DNA of 44,400 bases, taken from contig DASTBU010000121.1 in assembly GCA_035711845.1 (NCBI GenBank), positions 1 through 44,400 on the forward strand, in the 5' to 3' direction. This DNA is from DASTBU01 sp035711845 (GTDB lineage: Bacteria; Acidobacteriota; Vicinamibacteria; Vicinamibacterales; 2-12-FULL-66-21). The notes beneath the pieces are model-generated. The model was not told the DNA's origin and did no database searches. It was given only the letters and a program-made list of their open reading frames with translations. Position numbers and translations under genes: made by a program. Shown here piece by piece: positions 24,365 to 33,865 of the stretch (positions are counted from its first letter, which is position 1; each line of letters opens with the position of its first letter).

Positions 24365-26068
24365 ATGTCGCATCGTACCCTGCTGCCTGCCCTGGCAGCA
24401 TTTGGATTGACCGTGGCGTCGGCGTGCGGTTCGAATCCCAAGCCGCAAACGCCAGCACCAGCTCCGCCACCCGTGCCCGCCGCGGCCACGGCGCAGGCGG
24501 CGCCGCCGGTCGATCCCATCACCACGCTCATCGATGCCTCGCAGCAGCATTTTCTTGCCGGTGAGCGGGAGCTGAACCTCGGGCATCTCGAGCGTGCAAG
24601 GATCGAGTTCGACCGCGCGGTGGACGTGCTTCTCGAGTCGCCATATGGCGCCCGGACCGACGCGCGTCTTCGGGCACACTTCGATCGCCTGGTGGACCGG
24701 ATCAATGCGTATGAGGTCACCGCGCTCGCCCAGGGGGACGGATTCGCGGAAAAGAAGTACGAACCAGCATCGATCGACGAACTGCTGAAAATCGCCACAT
24801 TCCCGAAACCCGCCGCCGGCGAGGCCACGACGGAAGCCGTCAAGGCCGACCTCGCCGCGACGGTCCACGACGTCCCGATCCCCCAGAACTCCCGCGTGCT
24901 GTCGTACGTAGAGCTGTTTCAGGGGCGCCTGCGCGAGTACATCGAGGAGAGCCTGACGCGGGGCACGAAGTATCTGCCGATGGTCCAGGACGTTTTCCGT
25001 GCGGAAGGAATCCCGCTCGATCTGGCCTACATCCCGATCATCGAGAGCGGCTTCAAGACCAACGCGCTGTCGAGAGCGAAGGCCAAGGGCCCCTGGCAGT
25101 TCATGAAGGCGACGGCGGTCGAACAGGGGTTGAAGCACAACTGGTACATCGACGAACGGTCCGATCCGGAAAAAGCCACGCTGGCGGCAGCGAAGTATCT
25201 GAAGAGCCTGTACAAGTTGTTCGACGGCGACTGGCATCTGGTGCTGGCTGCCTACAACGGCGGCATGGGCCGCCTGCAACGGGCGATGCGCCGGTCGGGC
25301 GTCTCGGACTTCTGGCGGCTGTCGTCCAGCTCGCGGTATCTCCCCAGGGAGACTCGCGAATACGTCCCGCTGATTCTGGCGGCGATCATCGTCGCCAGGA
25401 ACCCGACCCAATATGGGTTCGAGATCGTCGCCGAAGAACCTGTCGCGTACGAGAAAGTTGTCGTGCCTCGAGCCATCGACCTCCGGCGCGTGGCCGAATG
25501 GACCGGGAGCTCGATCGACGAGATCCAGGCGCTGAACCCGGAGCTGCGACGCTGGACCACGCCGCTCCGGGCCACGGACTACGAGCTGAAGGTGCCGATC
25601 GGGACGGCGGATCAGTTCAGGAGCCGCCTGGCAGTCGCCGGGCCTGGCGATCTGGTGACGCTCAAATACCACACGGTGAAGCGGGGAGAGTCGCTCGCGA
25701 CGATCGCGCGCAAGCTCAGGGTCAGCCGACTGGATCTCGCCGAAGCGAATCACATCTCGGTCCGCTCGCGGCTGCGGGCCGGCCAGAAGCTCGTCATCCC
25801 CCGCGCGCCAGCTACGCTGCTAACCAGCAATACCCAGTACTCCGCCCCGACAGCCGTCGCATCTCGGGAATTCTCGGGCTCGGCGCCCGTTCCCGACACG
25901 CCGAAGGCCGCGCCTCGCACCGTGACTTATCGCGTCAAGCGCGGCGATACACTCTTCGGGATCGCCCGAGCCTTCGACACGACCGTCGACCAGATCAAGA
26001 GCCTGAACGGCCTGCGCACCAACGTGATCACACCAGGCCGCCGGCTGAAGATCCTGGCTGCCCGGTAG
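24365..26068 (+). CDS. mltD: MltD-type membrane-bound lytic transglycosylase with LysM domains
   Basis: A 567-residue lipoprotein. The signal peptide ends VASAC (Cys21), followed by a Pro/Ala linker. A helical region (about 60-170) precedes the SLT domain, with LDLAYIPIIESGFKTNALSRAKAKGPWQFM holding the catalytic Glu and LAAYNGGMGRLQRAM. The C-terminal part has two clear LysM domains, KYHTVKRGESLATIARKL and TYRVKRGDTLFGIARAF, and a weaker LysM-like stretch (VVVPRAIDLRRVAEWTGSSIDEI) before them, so up to three glycan-binding modules. It cuts peptidoglycan glycan strands from the outer membrane. The ATG at 24365 gives the lipoprotein signal; the frame is open upstream to 24257. Confidence 0.94.
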   Translation: MSHRTLLPALAAFGLTVASACGSNPKPQTPAPAPPPVPAAATAQAAPPVDPITTLIDASQQHFLAGERELNLGHLERARIEFDRAVDVLLESPYGARTDARLRAHFDRLVDRINAYEVTALAQGDGFAEKKYEPASIDELLKIATFPKPAAGEATTEAVKADLAATVHDVPIPQNSRVLSYVELFQGRLREYIEESLTRGTKYLPMVQDVFRAEGIPLDLAYIPIIESGFKTNALSRAKAKGPWQFMKATAVEQGLKHNWYIDERSDPEKATLAAAKYLKSLYKLFDGDWHLVLAAYNGGMGRLQRAMRRSGVSDFWRLSSSSRYLPRETREYVPLILAAIIVARNPTQYGFEIVAEEPVAYEKVVVPRAIDLRRVAEWTGSSIDEIQALNPELRRWTTPLRATDYELKVPIGTADQFRSRLAVAGPGDLVTLKYHTVKRGESLATIARKLRVSRLDLAEANHISVRSRLRAGQKLVIPRAPATLLTSNTQYSAPTAVASREFSGSAPVPDTPKAAPRTVTYRVKRGDTLFGIARAFDTTVDQIKSLNGLRTNVITPGRRLKILAAR

Positions 26069-26194
26069 CACCTGGTACGGGCAATTTCTGCGTACCTTCC
26101 GCCTGTCTGAACGCCTGATTCTTGACCAGAACAGGCCTGACCAGCGCTGAATGCCCGCAATTCGGGCTGTGCTGGTGTTTGCATCGCCCTCGGC

Positions 26195-27703
26195 ATGCTC
26201 GCGTGCGTGCGGACAGCGGCGGTCTTCGGAATCGAGGCCGCGCCGGTCCAGGTCGAAGTCGATGTATCGTTCGGGCTGCCGTCGTTCACGATGGTCGGTC
26301 TGCCCGACGCGAGCGTTCGCGAGAGCCGGGACCGCGTGCGCAGCGCGATCCGGAACTCCGGCTTCGAGTTTCCCCCGCACAAAGTAACCGTCAACCTGGC
26401 GCCTGCGGACGTCCGGAAGGCAGGGTCGTCGTTCGATCTGCCGATTGCCCTGGGCGTGCTCGCCGCGGCAGGTCAGATCAACCGACGGGAGATCAGGGAC
26501 CTGCTGCTGGTGGGCGAGCTATCGCTCGACGGCGGCATCCAGGCCGCGCGCGGCGTCCTGCCGGTGGCGGCAGCGGCCCGGCGCGATCGGTATCGCGGGC
26601 TGTTGCTGCCGCATTCGAACCGGGCCGAAGCGGCTGTTGTCGAAGGCCTGGAACTGTACCCGGTTCGTTCGCTCGCCGAGGCGGTGAGCGCCCTGAATGA
26701 CCCGGCCGGGTTCACGCCCGCGCCGGGTGGAGCTGACGACGCGCATGTCGTGGAACGCGCGGTCAACGGTAGTGATTTCGCCGATGTTCACGGGCAGGCT
26801 CTGGCGCGGCGCGCCCTCGAGATAGCGGCCGCGGGGGGCCACAACGTGCTGATGGTGGGCCCGCCGGGAACGGGCAAGACCATGATGGCGCGCAGGGTCA
26901 GCGGGATCCTGCCTCCGCTCACCTTCGACGAGGCGCTCGAGGCCACGTCGATTCACTCGGTGGCTGGCCTCCTTCCGCCTGGCACACGGCTCCTGACGTC
27001 GCGCCCGTTCCGGGCGCCGCATCACACGATCTCGGACGTCGCGTTAGTGGGTGGCGGGCAATATCCGCGTCCGGGAGAAATCAGCCTCGCGCACCACGGT
27101 GTGCTGTTCCTCGACGAGATGCCGGAGTTCAGCCGTCACGTTCTGGAAGTCCTGCGACAACCACTCGAAGAGGGATGCGTGCGGATTGCACGGGCGGCGC
27201 GAACGGCCGTGTTCCCCGCCCGGTTCATGTTGATCGGCGCCATGAACCCGTGTCCCTGCGGTTATCTCGGTGATCCGGCTCGCGCCTGCCGATGCTCACC
27301 GATCCAGGTCGCGCGCTACGGCTCCCGCCTGTCTGGCCCGCTGCGCGATCGCCTCGACCTCGCGGTTCCCGTGGGGGCCCTGTCCGCGCACGAACTGCAG
27401 GAGGCACCGCCGGGCGAATCGTCGGCGGCCATCCGCGGACGGGTCCTTGCCGCGCGAGCGCGGCAGTTGGAGAGGGACGGAGTTCTCAACGGAAGGCTGC
27501 AAGGCCGGTTGCTTCGTGAGCGGGCCGCGCTGGACGCGACCGCCCAGCGCCTGCTGGGCCGGGCGATCGTGCGCCTCGCGCTCAGCGCCCGCGCGTACGA
27601 TCGAGTGCTGCGAGTGGCGAGAACCGTGGCGGATTTGGAGGGTGCCGAAGCCGTCACCGTGGAGCACGTCGGCGAAGCGCTTCAATTTCGGGGGGAGCCC
27701 TGA
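26195..27703 (+). CDS. comM: ComM/YifB-family Mg-chelatase-like AAA+ helicase
   Basis: A 502-residue protein. The N-terminal ChlI-like domain (MLACVRTAAVFGIEAAPVQVEVDVSFGLPSFTMVGLPDASVRESRDRVRSA) is followed by an AAA+ core: Walker A VGPPGTGKTMMARR, SRPFRAPHHTISDVALVGGG, Walker B GVLFLDEMPEFSR, AMNPCPCGY with a Cys cluster continuing to ARACRCSP, and the SGPLRDRLDL arginine-finger segment. In naturally competent bacteria ComM is a hexameric helicase promoting branch migration during integration of transformed DNA; in others its role is unclear. With pilus genes in the same window natural transformation is conceivable, but no ComEA or ComEC gene is here. Confidence 0.95.
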   Translation: MLACVRTAAVFGIEAAPVQVEVDVSFGLPSFTMVGLPDASVRESRDRVRSAIRNSGFEFPPHKVTVNLAPADVRKAGSSFDLPIALGVLAAAGQINRREIRDLLLVGELSLDGGIQAARGVLPVAAAARRDRYRGLLLPHSNRAEAAVVEGLELYPVRSLAEAVSALNDPAGFTPAPGGADDAHVVERAVNGSDFADVHGQALARRALEIAAAGGHNVLMVGPPGTGKTMMARRVSGILPPLTFDEALEATSIHSVAGLLPPGTRLLTSRPFRAPHHTISDVALVGGGQYPRPGEISLAHHGVLFLDEMPEFSRHVLEVLRQPLEEGCVRIARAARTAVFPARFMLIGAMNPCPCGYLGDPARACRCSPIQVARYGSRLSGPLRDRLDLAVPVGALSAHELQEAPPGESSAAIRGRVLAARARQLERDGVLNGRLQGRLLRERAALDATAQRLLGRAIVRLALSARAYDRVLRVARTVADLEGAEAVTVEHVGEALQFRGEP

Positions 27704-27793
27704 TCCTCGTCGGTGGAATCGGCGAGCAAAACGCCTGACTATGGCTTCGCGTGATGCACCGATCGGCGATCGGGCGATCTCTGAGGTGCTCGG

Positions 27794-27982
27794 CTAGAAG
27801 GGCATCCGCCGGATCACGCCGCCGATCCCCAGCAGGGCGCTGCCGAACAGAAGCAGCGCCGCTGGTTCATCCCATGCCCGAGAGACGACGGCGGTGACCT
27901 CCGCACCAACGCCGGGCCGGCCATATGCGAGGGCCGTTGCCGCCGCGATCAACACGAGGACACAAACGAGAACTACCTTCAT
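27794..27982 (-). CDS. Small protein with signal peptide and PEP-CTERM-like tail
   Basis: A 62-residue protein. ATG 27982 has a good RBS (GGGAGG 3 bases upstream on the minus strand). The N-terminus MKVVLVCVLVLIAAATALAY is a signal peptide. The C-terminus runs DEPAALLLFGSALLGIGG then VIRRMPF: an EPA motif, a hydrophobic segment and an Arg pair, the layout of PEP-CTERM exosortase-sorting signals. Between them only about 20 residues remain, so the mature product would be tiny. PEP-CTERM proteins are processed by exosortase and linked to exopolysaccharide; no exosortase is in the window. It may instead be a two-helix membrane peptide. Convergent with comM, divergent from the M23 gene. Confidence 0.6.
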   Translation of the reverse strand: MKVVLVCVLVLIAAATALAYGRPGVGAEVTAVVSRAWDEPAALLLFGSALLGIGGVIRRMPF

Positions 27983-28191
27983 TTCCCTCCCCATTGCCAC
28001 GATTTGCCGCGCCGTTTCCCACTGGAGATTTCTGATTGGCCGACGCCACACCGGGTGCAATCCGTCGTCCAGAGCGCCAAGCTCATCAGAGAACAGGAGC
28101 TGGGTTTTCCAGCTGGGCGGATCATGGTAGAGTTGCGCGGCCCGCATCGGTACGGCTCAGCGTAGGGTGGGCTCGGGCCAGCGGATTTCCA

Positions 28192-29100
28192 GTGGCTTCG
28201 AAACGTTTCACTCTCATCTTCGGCGACAGGCCCGCAGACGATGCCGGCGGGTTGACGCTCCCCTTGTGGCGAACCCTTGGTGTGGGGGTCTGCGCCTTCA
28301 CGCTGCCGTTGTTGATGGGCCTCGGTGCGCGGTGGGCGGCCCACTCGGAACTGCAGCAACTCCGCGACGCCAATGCCTCGCTCGAATTGGAGAACGACAG
28401 CTACCGGCAGGCGACGCTGCAGCTGTCGTCCCAGATAGCTGCCCTCCATTCTGTCGTCGACGACATCGGCCAGCGGGGCGAGGTGGATCCCGACGCCAGC
28501 CGGGCCATCGCAAAACTTCCCGCCACGGTTCGAACACGGGCCATGGGCGGCGGGGGCGGCGCCGCCGGGACGGTGGTCCCGGTCATCGGAAGCGCCTTCG
28601 GACATGCGGACGCGGCCTTTTCCGTGCTCAGCGAAATCCTGACCGTGATCGAAAGCCGCCTGATGTCGGTTCGAACCGGGGTGGAAAGGCGGCAGGCGCT
28701 GGCGGCGGCCACCCCATCGATCTGGCCGGTCCCCGGTTGGCTGTCGTCGGGGTATGGAAAACGGTCGGATCCGTTCACGGGTGATCCGAACTTTCACCCC
28801 GGTCTGGACATCTCAGCCGGACAGGGGCAGCCGGTCATCGCCACCGCCGACGGAACGGTCTCGCACGCGACCTTCAGCGGCAGCTACGGCAACCTCGTGG
28901 TGGTCGACCATGGCTTTGAAATCACCACCAAATACGGGCATCTGTCCCGCTTTGCCGTGATGTCGGGCCAGCAGATCCGCCGCGGCGACGTCATTGGCTA
29001 TGTGGGGTCGACGGGCCGCTCGACCAACCCGCACCTGCACTACGAGGTGTGGGTCAACGGCCGGCTCACCAACCCCCTGCGGCTGCTCGGCCCGAAGTGA
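28192..29100 (+). CDS. M23 (LytM-type) metallopeptidase with membrane anchor
   Basis: A 302-residue murein peptidase. A short cytoplasmic start (VASKRFTLIFGDRPADD) is followed by one membrane segment (about 26-43), a coiled coil (HSELQQLRDANASLELENDSYRQATLQLSSQIAAL), a linker, and the LytM domain: FHPGLDISAGQGQPVIATADGTV with the first zinc ligands (HxxxD), GNLVVVDHGFEITTKYGHL, and HLHYEVWVNG with the HxH ligand pair, so the active site looks intact. The GTG at 28192 matches the usual family N-terminus; the frame is open upstream to 28036. Related proteins act in cell separation or wall turnover. It precedes secA, which has its own promoter. Confidence 0.92.
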   Translation: MASKRFTLIFGDRPADDAGGLTLPLWRTLGVGVCAFTLPLLMGLGARWAAHSELQQLRDANASLELENDSYRQATLQLSSQIAALHSVVDDIGQRGEVDPDASRAIAKLPATVRTRAMGGGGGAAGTVVPVIGSAFGHADAAFSVLSEILTVIESRLMSVRTGVERRQALAAATPSIWPVPGWLSSGYGKRSDPFTGDPNFHPGLDISAGQGQPVIATADGTVSHATFSGSYGNLVVVDHGFEITTKYGHLSRFAVMSGQQIRRGDVIGYVGSTGRSTNPHLHYEVWVNGRLTNPLRLLGPK

Positions 29101-29186
29101 GCGGAGGGGCCGAAAGACCCACGAGCAGCCGTCCTGGACCGTTCCGCCCCGCGACGTCCGCGGTTCATCGAAAGCCTCGCCGCTAT

Positions 29187-29216
29187 TTGACCTGCCCTCG
29201 CGCGTTCCCGTACAAT
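29187..29216 (+). promoter_or_regulatory. Sigma-70-type promoter for secA
   Basis: TTGACC (29187-29192), an 18-bp spacer and TACAAT (29211-29216). The start near 29223 leaves a leader of about 75 bases. An in-frame ATG at 29219 falls at or before the start site and is therefore unlikely to be used, supporting the SecA start at 29297. Confidence 0.6.
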
Positions 29217-29296
29217 CGATGGATACCCTGAATGTTTTGCCATCTGCCGCGCCGAGCCGGCGCGCGGGAGAGAAGCAGGCACATTCAAGCCTCCGC

Positions 29297-32233
29297 ATGC
29301 TAGTCGATACCATCCTCGCCAAAGTCATCGGCACGGCGAACGATCGCGAGCTGAAGCGGCTGCGACCGTTCGTCGCCGAAATCAATGCGAAGGAACCGGA
29401 AATCCAGGCGCTCTCCGACGAGCAGCTCCGCGCGAAGACCGCTGAATTCCGCGAACGGCTGGGCCGTGGCGCAACGATTGATGAACTGCTGCCCGACGCC
29501 TTTGCCGTCGTGCGCGAGGCCGGGCGGCGCACGCTGAACATGCGGCATTTCGATGTTCAGCTGATCGGCGGCATCGTCCTGCACCGCGGCAGGATTGCCG
29601 AGATGAAGACGGGCGAAGGCAAGACGCTCGTGGCGACGCTTCCCGCCTATCTGAATGCGCTCGAAAACAAGGGCGTCCATGTCGTTACCGTCAACGATTA
29701 TCTGGCGCGGCGCGACTCGGAGTGGATGGGCCGCATCTATCAGTTCCTCGGAATGTCGGTGGGCGTCATCCAGCACGACCTGAACGATCAGGAACGTCAG
29801 CTCGCCTACGGCGCGGACATCACCTACGGCACGAACAACGAGTTCGGGTTCGACTACCTCCGCGACAACATGAAGTTCGACCTGGCGCACTACGTCCAGC
29901 GCGGGCACAACTTCTCCATCGTGGACGAAGTGGACAGTATCCTGATCGACGAAGCACGCACGCCGCTGATCATTTCAGGCCCGGCGGAAGAGTCGACCGA
30001 CCTGTATTACGAGGTCGATCGACTCATCCCGCGGTTGTCGCCCGGCGCCGTGACGCAGGGGAACGTCAAGGCAGAAGATCGCGAGGAGCTCGAGAAAACC
30101 GGAGACTATCTCGTCGACGAAAAGCACAAGACCGTGACGTTGACCGAGAGCGGCATGGCGAAAGCCGAGCGGATGCTCGGGTCCCGCCTGCAGGCGGGCG
30201 GCCTCTACGACCCCGTCAACATGCCGCTGCTCCACCATATCAATCAGGCCCTGCGAGCGCACACGCTCTTCAAGCTCGACGTCGAGTACATGATCAAGGA
30301 CGGCCAGGTCGTGATCGTCGACGAGTTCACGGGCCGCCTGATGCCGGGTCGCCGGTGGAGCGACGGGCTGCACCAGGCGGTCGAAGCGAAAGAGCACAAC
30401 GCCGGACATCCTGAAGTCAAGATCGAACGAGAGAACCAGACGCTCGCGACGGTCACCTTCCAGAATTACTTCCGCAAGTACGCCAAGCTCGCCGGGATGA
30501 CTGGTACCGCCGACACAGAAGCGGAAGAGTTCGGAAAGATCTACAAGCTCGATGTCATGGTCATCCCGACCAACCGCGAGCTGAAACGCCTCGAGGAACC
30601 CGACACCGTCTACCGCACCGAGCGGGAGAAATACGAGGCGATCGTCGGCGACATCACCGAGAAGCAGCAGCAGGGGCGTCCTGTGCTGGTCGGCACGGTG
30701 TCGATCGAGAAGTCCGAGCGGCTGTCCAAGCTCCTCAAGCTCCGCGGCATCAAGCACGTCGTGCTGAACGCGAAATACCATGCGCAGGAAGCCGAGATCG
30801 TGGCCCAGGCCGGACGCAAGGGCACGGTCACGATCGCGACCAACATGGCCGGCCGCGGGACCGACATTCTGCTCGGGGGGAACCCGGAGTTCATGGCGCG
30901 GCAGCAGACGCTCGCCGACCAGATCGCCGAGAAGCTGCCGAAGGGGCAGGAGAAATTCGTCGACGACGAGGAATTCGTCTACTTCTTCCACATCGAGAGT
31001 TTCTACAGGGTCCCGCGCCGGGAGTACGAGCGCATCTACAACGCCTTCAAGCGCCAGACGGATGCGGAGCACGAGGAGGTCGTGGCGCTCGGCGGCCTGC
31101 ACATCATCGCGACAGAACGCCACGAGGCGCGCCGCATCGACAACCAGTTGCGTGGCCGCGCCGGCCGTCAGGGCGATCCCGGGTCTTCACGCTTCTATCT
31201 GTCCCTCGAAGACGACCTGATGCGCATCTTCGGATCGGACCGCATTTCCGGCCTCATGCAGCGGCTGGGCATGGAGGACGGCGTCCCGATCGAACACAAG
31301 ATGGTGACCAACGCCATCGCACGCGCGCAGAAGCAGGTCGAGGCGCAGAACTTCTCCGTCCGCAAGCATCTCCTCGAATACGACGACGTGATGAACAAGC
31401 AGCGCGAGAGCGTGTACTCGCTGCGGCGGGAGCTGCTCGAAGGCAGCATCCACATCACGGAAGAGGACGCGGTCGACAGCCGGGAGTACCTCCTGACTCT
31501 GGCCGAGGAGCTGCTCGACAGCATCGTCGATCGGTATGCGGGCAAAGAGGCGGACGTCGAGGAGCACGACTACGAAGCGCTCCAGACCGCCGTCGTCGAG
31601 ACCTTCGGCGTCGACCCGGCGGATCTGGAGGGCATCGAGCTCGAGGGCCGTTCGCCGGAGGACATCTCGGATACCCTCTGGAAGCCCATCCTCGCGAAGT
31701 ACGAGACCAAGGAAAAGCTGATTCCGACCGAGATCCTGCGGCGTGTCGAGCGCGACATCATGCTGCAGATCGTCGACGCGCAGTGGAAGGACCACCTCTA
31801 CAGCCTCGATCATCTGAAAGAAGGCATCGGGCTCAGGGGCTACGGACAACGCGACCCGCTCGTCGAGTACAAGAAGGAGAGCTTCGCTCTGTTCCAGGCC
31901 ATGAAGGATCGCATCGAGGAAGAAATGGTGCGGTACCTGTGGCGCCTGACGCCGGTCATCGGCGAAGGCGGCGGGCCCACGCCAGTCCGTCAACCGGCGG
32001 CGCGCCGGCCCCCGCAGATGACGCTGAACTCGCCGTCTGCCGCGGCAGCGTCGCCGTTCGGCGCCATTCGCGGATCCGGATCCGCGAGCGCCGTGGCGGA
32101 GGCGCCCCGGCCCGCTCGCACCGGCGGCGACGACGTCGTCAAGCAGGTCAAGCGCGACGAGCCGAAAGTCGGGCGCAACGATCCATGCCCGTGCGGCAGC
32201 GGAAAAAAATACAAGAAATGCCATGGAGCCTGA
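29297..32233 (+). CDS. secA: Preprotein translocase ATPase SecA
   Basis: A 978-residue motor that drives preproteins through SecYEG. The N-terminus MLVDTILAKVIGTANDRELKRL is canonical. Walker A lies in AEMKTGEGKT (101-110), followed by VHVVTVNDYLARRDSEWM, DEVDSILIDEARTPLIISGP (Walker B), the preprotein cross-linking region, MTGTADTEAEEF, TNMAGRGTDILLGG, GLHIIATERHEARRIDNQLRGRAGRQGDPGSSRFYLSLEDDLMRIF, and the helical scaffold with DAQWKDHLYSLDHLKEGIGLRGYGQRDPL. A Pro/Ala-rich linker leads to the zinc-binding tail NDPCPCGSGKKYKKCHG, which binds SecB or ribosomes. Slightly longer than the E. coli protein through insertions. Promoter and intrinsic terminator bracket it as a single-gene unit. Confidence 0.98.
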   Translation: MLVDTILAKVIGTANDRELKRLRPFVAEINAKEPEIQALSDEQLRAKTAEFRERLGRGATIDELLPDAFAVVREAGRRTLNMRHFDVQLIGGIVLHRGRIAEMKTGEGKTLVATLPAYLNALENKGVHVVTVNDYLARRDSEWMGRIYQFLGMSVGVIQHDLNDQERQLAYGADITYGTNNEFGFDYLRDNMKFDLAHYVQRGHNFSIVDEVDSILIDEARTPLIISGPAEESTDLYYEVDRLIPRLSPGAVTQGNVKAEDREELEKTGDYLVDEKHKTVTLTESGMAKAERMLGSRLQAGGLYDPVNMPLLHHINQALRAHTLFKLDVEYMIKDGQVVIVDEFTGRLMPGRRWSDGLHQAVEAKEHNAGHPEVKIERENQTLATVTFQNYFRKYAKLAGMTGTADTEAEEFGKIYKLDVMVIPTNRELKRLEEPDTVYRTEREKYEAIVGDITEKQQQGRPVLVGTVSIEKSERLSKLLKLRGIKHVVLNAKYHAQEAEIVAQAGRKGTVTIATNMAGRGTDILLGGNPEFMARQQTLADQIAEKLPKGQEKFVDDEEFVYFFHIESFYRVPRREYERIYNAFKRQTDAEHEEVVALGGLHIIATERHEARRIDNQLRGRAGRQGDPGSSRFYLSLEDDLMRIFGSDRISGLMQRLGMEDGVPIEHKMVTNAIARAQKQVEAQNFSVRKHLLEYDDVMNKQRESVYSLRRELLEGSIHITEEDAVDSREYLLTLAEELLDSIVDRYAGKEADVEEHDYEALQTAVVETFGVDPADLEGIELEGRSPEDISDTLWKPILAKYETKEKLIPTEILRRVERDIMLQIVDAQWKDHLYSLDHLKEGIGLRGYGQRDPLVEYKKESFALFQAMKDRIEEEMVRYLWRLTPVIGEGGGPTPVRQPAARRPPQMTLNSPSAAAASPFGAIRGSGSASAVAEAPRPARTGGDDVVKQVKRDEPKVGRNDPCPCGSGKKYKKCHGA

Positions 32234-32261
32234 GGACGTGCCGGGCGCGACGACGAGAACG

Positions 32262-32292
32262 AAGGGCAGCGGAACGATTGCTGCCCTTTTTT
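32262..32292 (+). terminator. Intrinsic terminator of secA
   Basis: A perfect 9-bp stem AAGGGCAGC (32262-32270) with 32280-32288, a 9-base loop, and six T (32287-32292). It starts 28 bp after the secA stop. Confidence 0.92.
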
Positions 32293-32338
32293 GTTCAGGG
32301 TCCGCTGCCGGTGAGCAGGTACCACCAGAAGAGGGGAA

Positions 32339-33865
32339 ATGGAAACCAGAACGGATGTCCTGAACACTGACCAGATCTCGGTCGGGCTTTCCACGGCGCT
32401 GACCTTCGACGATGTGCTGCTGGTGCCGCGTCACTCGACGGTGGTGCCGAGCGCAGTGGACGTGTCGTCGCAGGTGACGCGAAACATCCGGGTGAACGTG
32501 CCCCTGTCGAGCGCCGCCATGGACACCGTGACCGAGTCCCGCCTGGCAATCGCGATGGCGCAGCAGGGCGGGATCGGCGTCATCCACAAGAACCTCCCGC
32601 CGGAAGAACAGGCATCCGAGGTGGATCGAGTGAAGCGGTCGGAAAGCGGGATGATCGTCAATCCGATCACGCTGTCGCCCGACAACCGAATCTACGAAGC
32701 GCTCGACCTGATGAAGAAGTACCGGATCTCGGGCGTGCCAATCACGCAGGACGGCAGCAAGGAGGGCCGGTTGGTCGGCATTCTGACCAACCGGGACTTG
32801 CGGTTCGAGACGAACCTCGACCGACCGATCTCGGACATCATGACCCGCGACCCCCTCTTCACCGTACCCGTGGGGACCACCCTCGAACAGGCGCGCGAGT
32901 TCCTTCACCGGCACAAAGTCGAGAAACTGCTGGTCGTCGACGACCGGTTCATGCTGAAGGGGCTGATCACCGTCAAGGACATCCAGAAGATGATCAAGTA
33001 CCCGAACGCGTGCAAGGACGGCCTTGGCCGGCTGCGCGTGGGCGCGGCGGTCGGCGTCGGCCGCGACGCCGTGGAGCGGGCCGAGGCGCTGGTGGCCGCC
33101 CACGTGGACATGCTCGTCATCGATACCGCACACGCCCACTCGCAGGGTGTGCTCGACATGGTCCGGCTGATTCGGCGCCGGTTCCCCGAAGTCGATCTCG
33201 TGGCCGGGAATGTGGCCACGGCCGAGGCGACCGAGGCGCTGGTCACGCTTGGCGTGGATGCCGTCAAGGTCGGCATCGGCGCCGGATCGATCTGCACCAC
33301 GCGTGTCGTGGCGGGAATCGGCGTGCCCATGATCACCGCGATTGCCGAGTGCGCGCGCGCAGCCGCGCGGCAGAAGGTTCCGGTCATCGCCGATGGGGGC
33401 ATTCGCTACTCGGGCGACATCACCAAGGCGGTGGCCGTCGGCGCCAGCACGGTGATGATCGGCAGCCTCTTTGCCGGGACGGACGAGAGCCCCGGCGAGA
33501 TGATCCTGTATCAGGGCCGCAGCTTCAAGGAATACCGCGGCATGGGCTCGCTCGGCGCGATGCGGCGCGGCAGCCGCGATCGCTATTTCCAGGACGAGTT
33601 CGATCTGGATGCCAACCCAGGGGCGGCCGACAAGCTCGTGCCCGAGGGCATCGAGGGCCGCGTCGCGCACAAGGGGAGCGTGGCGGCCATGATTCACCAG
33701 CTGACCGGCGGCCTTCGCGCGGGGATGGGCTACTGCGGGTGCGCGGACATTCCGACGCTGCAGCGCGAAGCGAAGCTGATCCGCGTCAGCCCCGCCGGGC
33801 TCCGCGAAGGCCACGTCCACGACGTGATCATCACGAAGGAAGCCCCGAACTATCGAGTCGAGTAG
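32339..33865 (+). CDS. guaB: Inosine-5'-monophosphate dehydrogenase
   Basis: A 508-residue enzyme oxidising IMP to XMP with NAD+, the committed step to GMP. Visible: TFDDVLLVPRHSTV, two CBS domains (about 105-220) inserted in the barrel, DTAHAHSQGVLDMV, the catalytic loop VGIGAGSICTTR with Cys319, PVIADGGIRYSGDITKAVA, the flap region YQGRSFKEYRGMGSLGAM with SRDRYFQ, and GLRAGMGYCG. GAGGGGA 2 bases before the ATG is the RBS. The last codons and stop are partly duplicated at 34032-34060, after a GC-rich insertion; the stop at 33865 is intact so the protein is normal. Confidence 0.97.
   Translation: METRTDVLNTDQISVGLSTALTFDDVLLVPRHSTVVPSAVDVSSQVTRNIRVNVPLSSAAMDTVTESRLAIAMAQQGGIGVIHKNLPPEEQASEVDRVKRSESGMIVNPITLSPDNRIYEALDLMKKYRISGVPITQDGSKEGRLVGILTNRDLRFETNLDRPISDIMTRDPLFTVPVGTTLEQAREFLHRHKVEKLLVVDDRFMLKGLITVKDIQKMIKYPNACKDGLGRLRVGAAVGVGRDAVERAEALVAAHVDMLVIDTAHAHSQGVLDMVRLIRRRFPEVDLVAGNVATAEATEALVTLGVDAVKVGIGAGSICTTRVVAGIGVPMITAIAECARAAARQKVPVIADGGIRYSGDITKAVAVGASTVMIGSLFAGTDESPGEMILYQGRSFKEYRGMGSLGAMRRGSRDRYFQDEFDLDANPGAADKLVPEGIEGRVAHKGSVAAMIHQLTGGLRAGMGYCGCADIPTLQREAKLIRVSPAGLREGHVHDVIITKEAPNYRVE

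Noticed and set aside
24424..24440. tRNA T-arm-like GGTTCGAATCCC
   Set aside because: It lies inside the MltD signal-peptide region (coding CGSNP) with no acceptor stem, anticodon arm or CCA around it.
29219..29296. Upstream start of SecA adding 26 residues
   Set aside because: The ATG at 29219 falls at or before the likely transcription start from the promoter at 29187-29216, and the extra residues do not resemble SecA N-termini.
31187..33820. 877-codon open frame antisense to secA and guaB
   Set aside because: It lies opposite two unmistakable essential genes and shows only His/Arg/Asp-rich complement-type composition.
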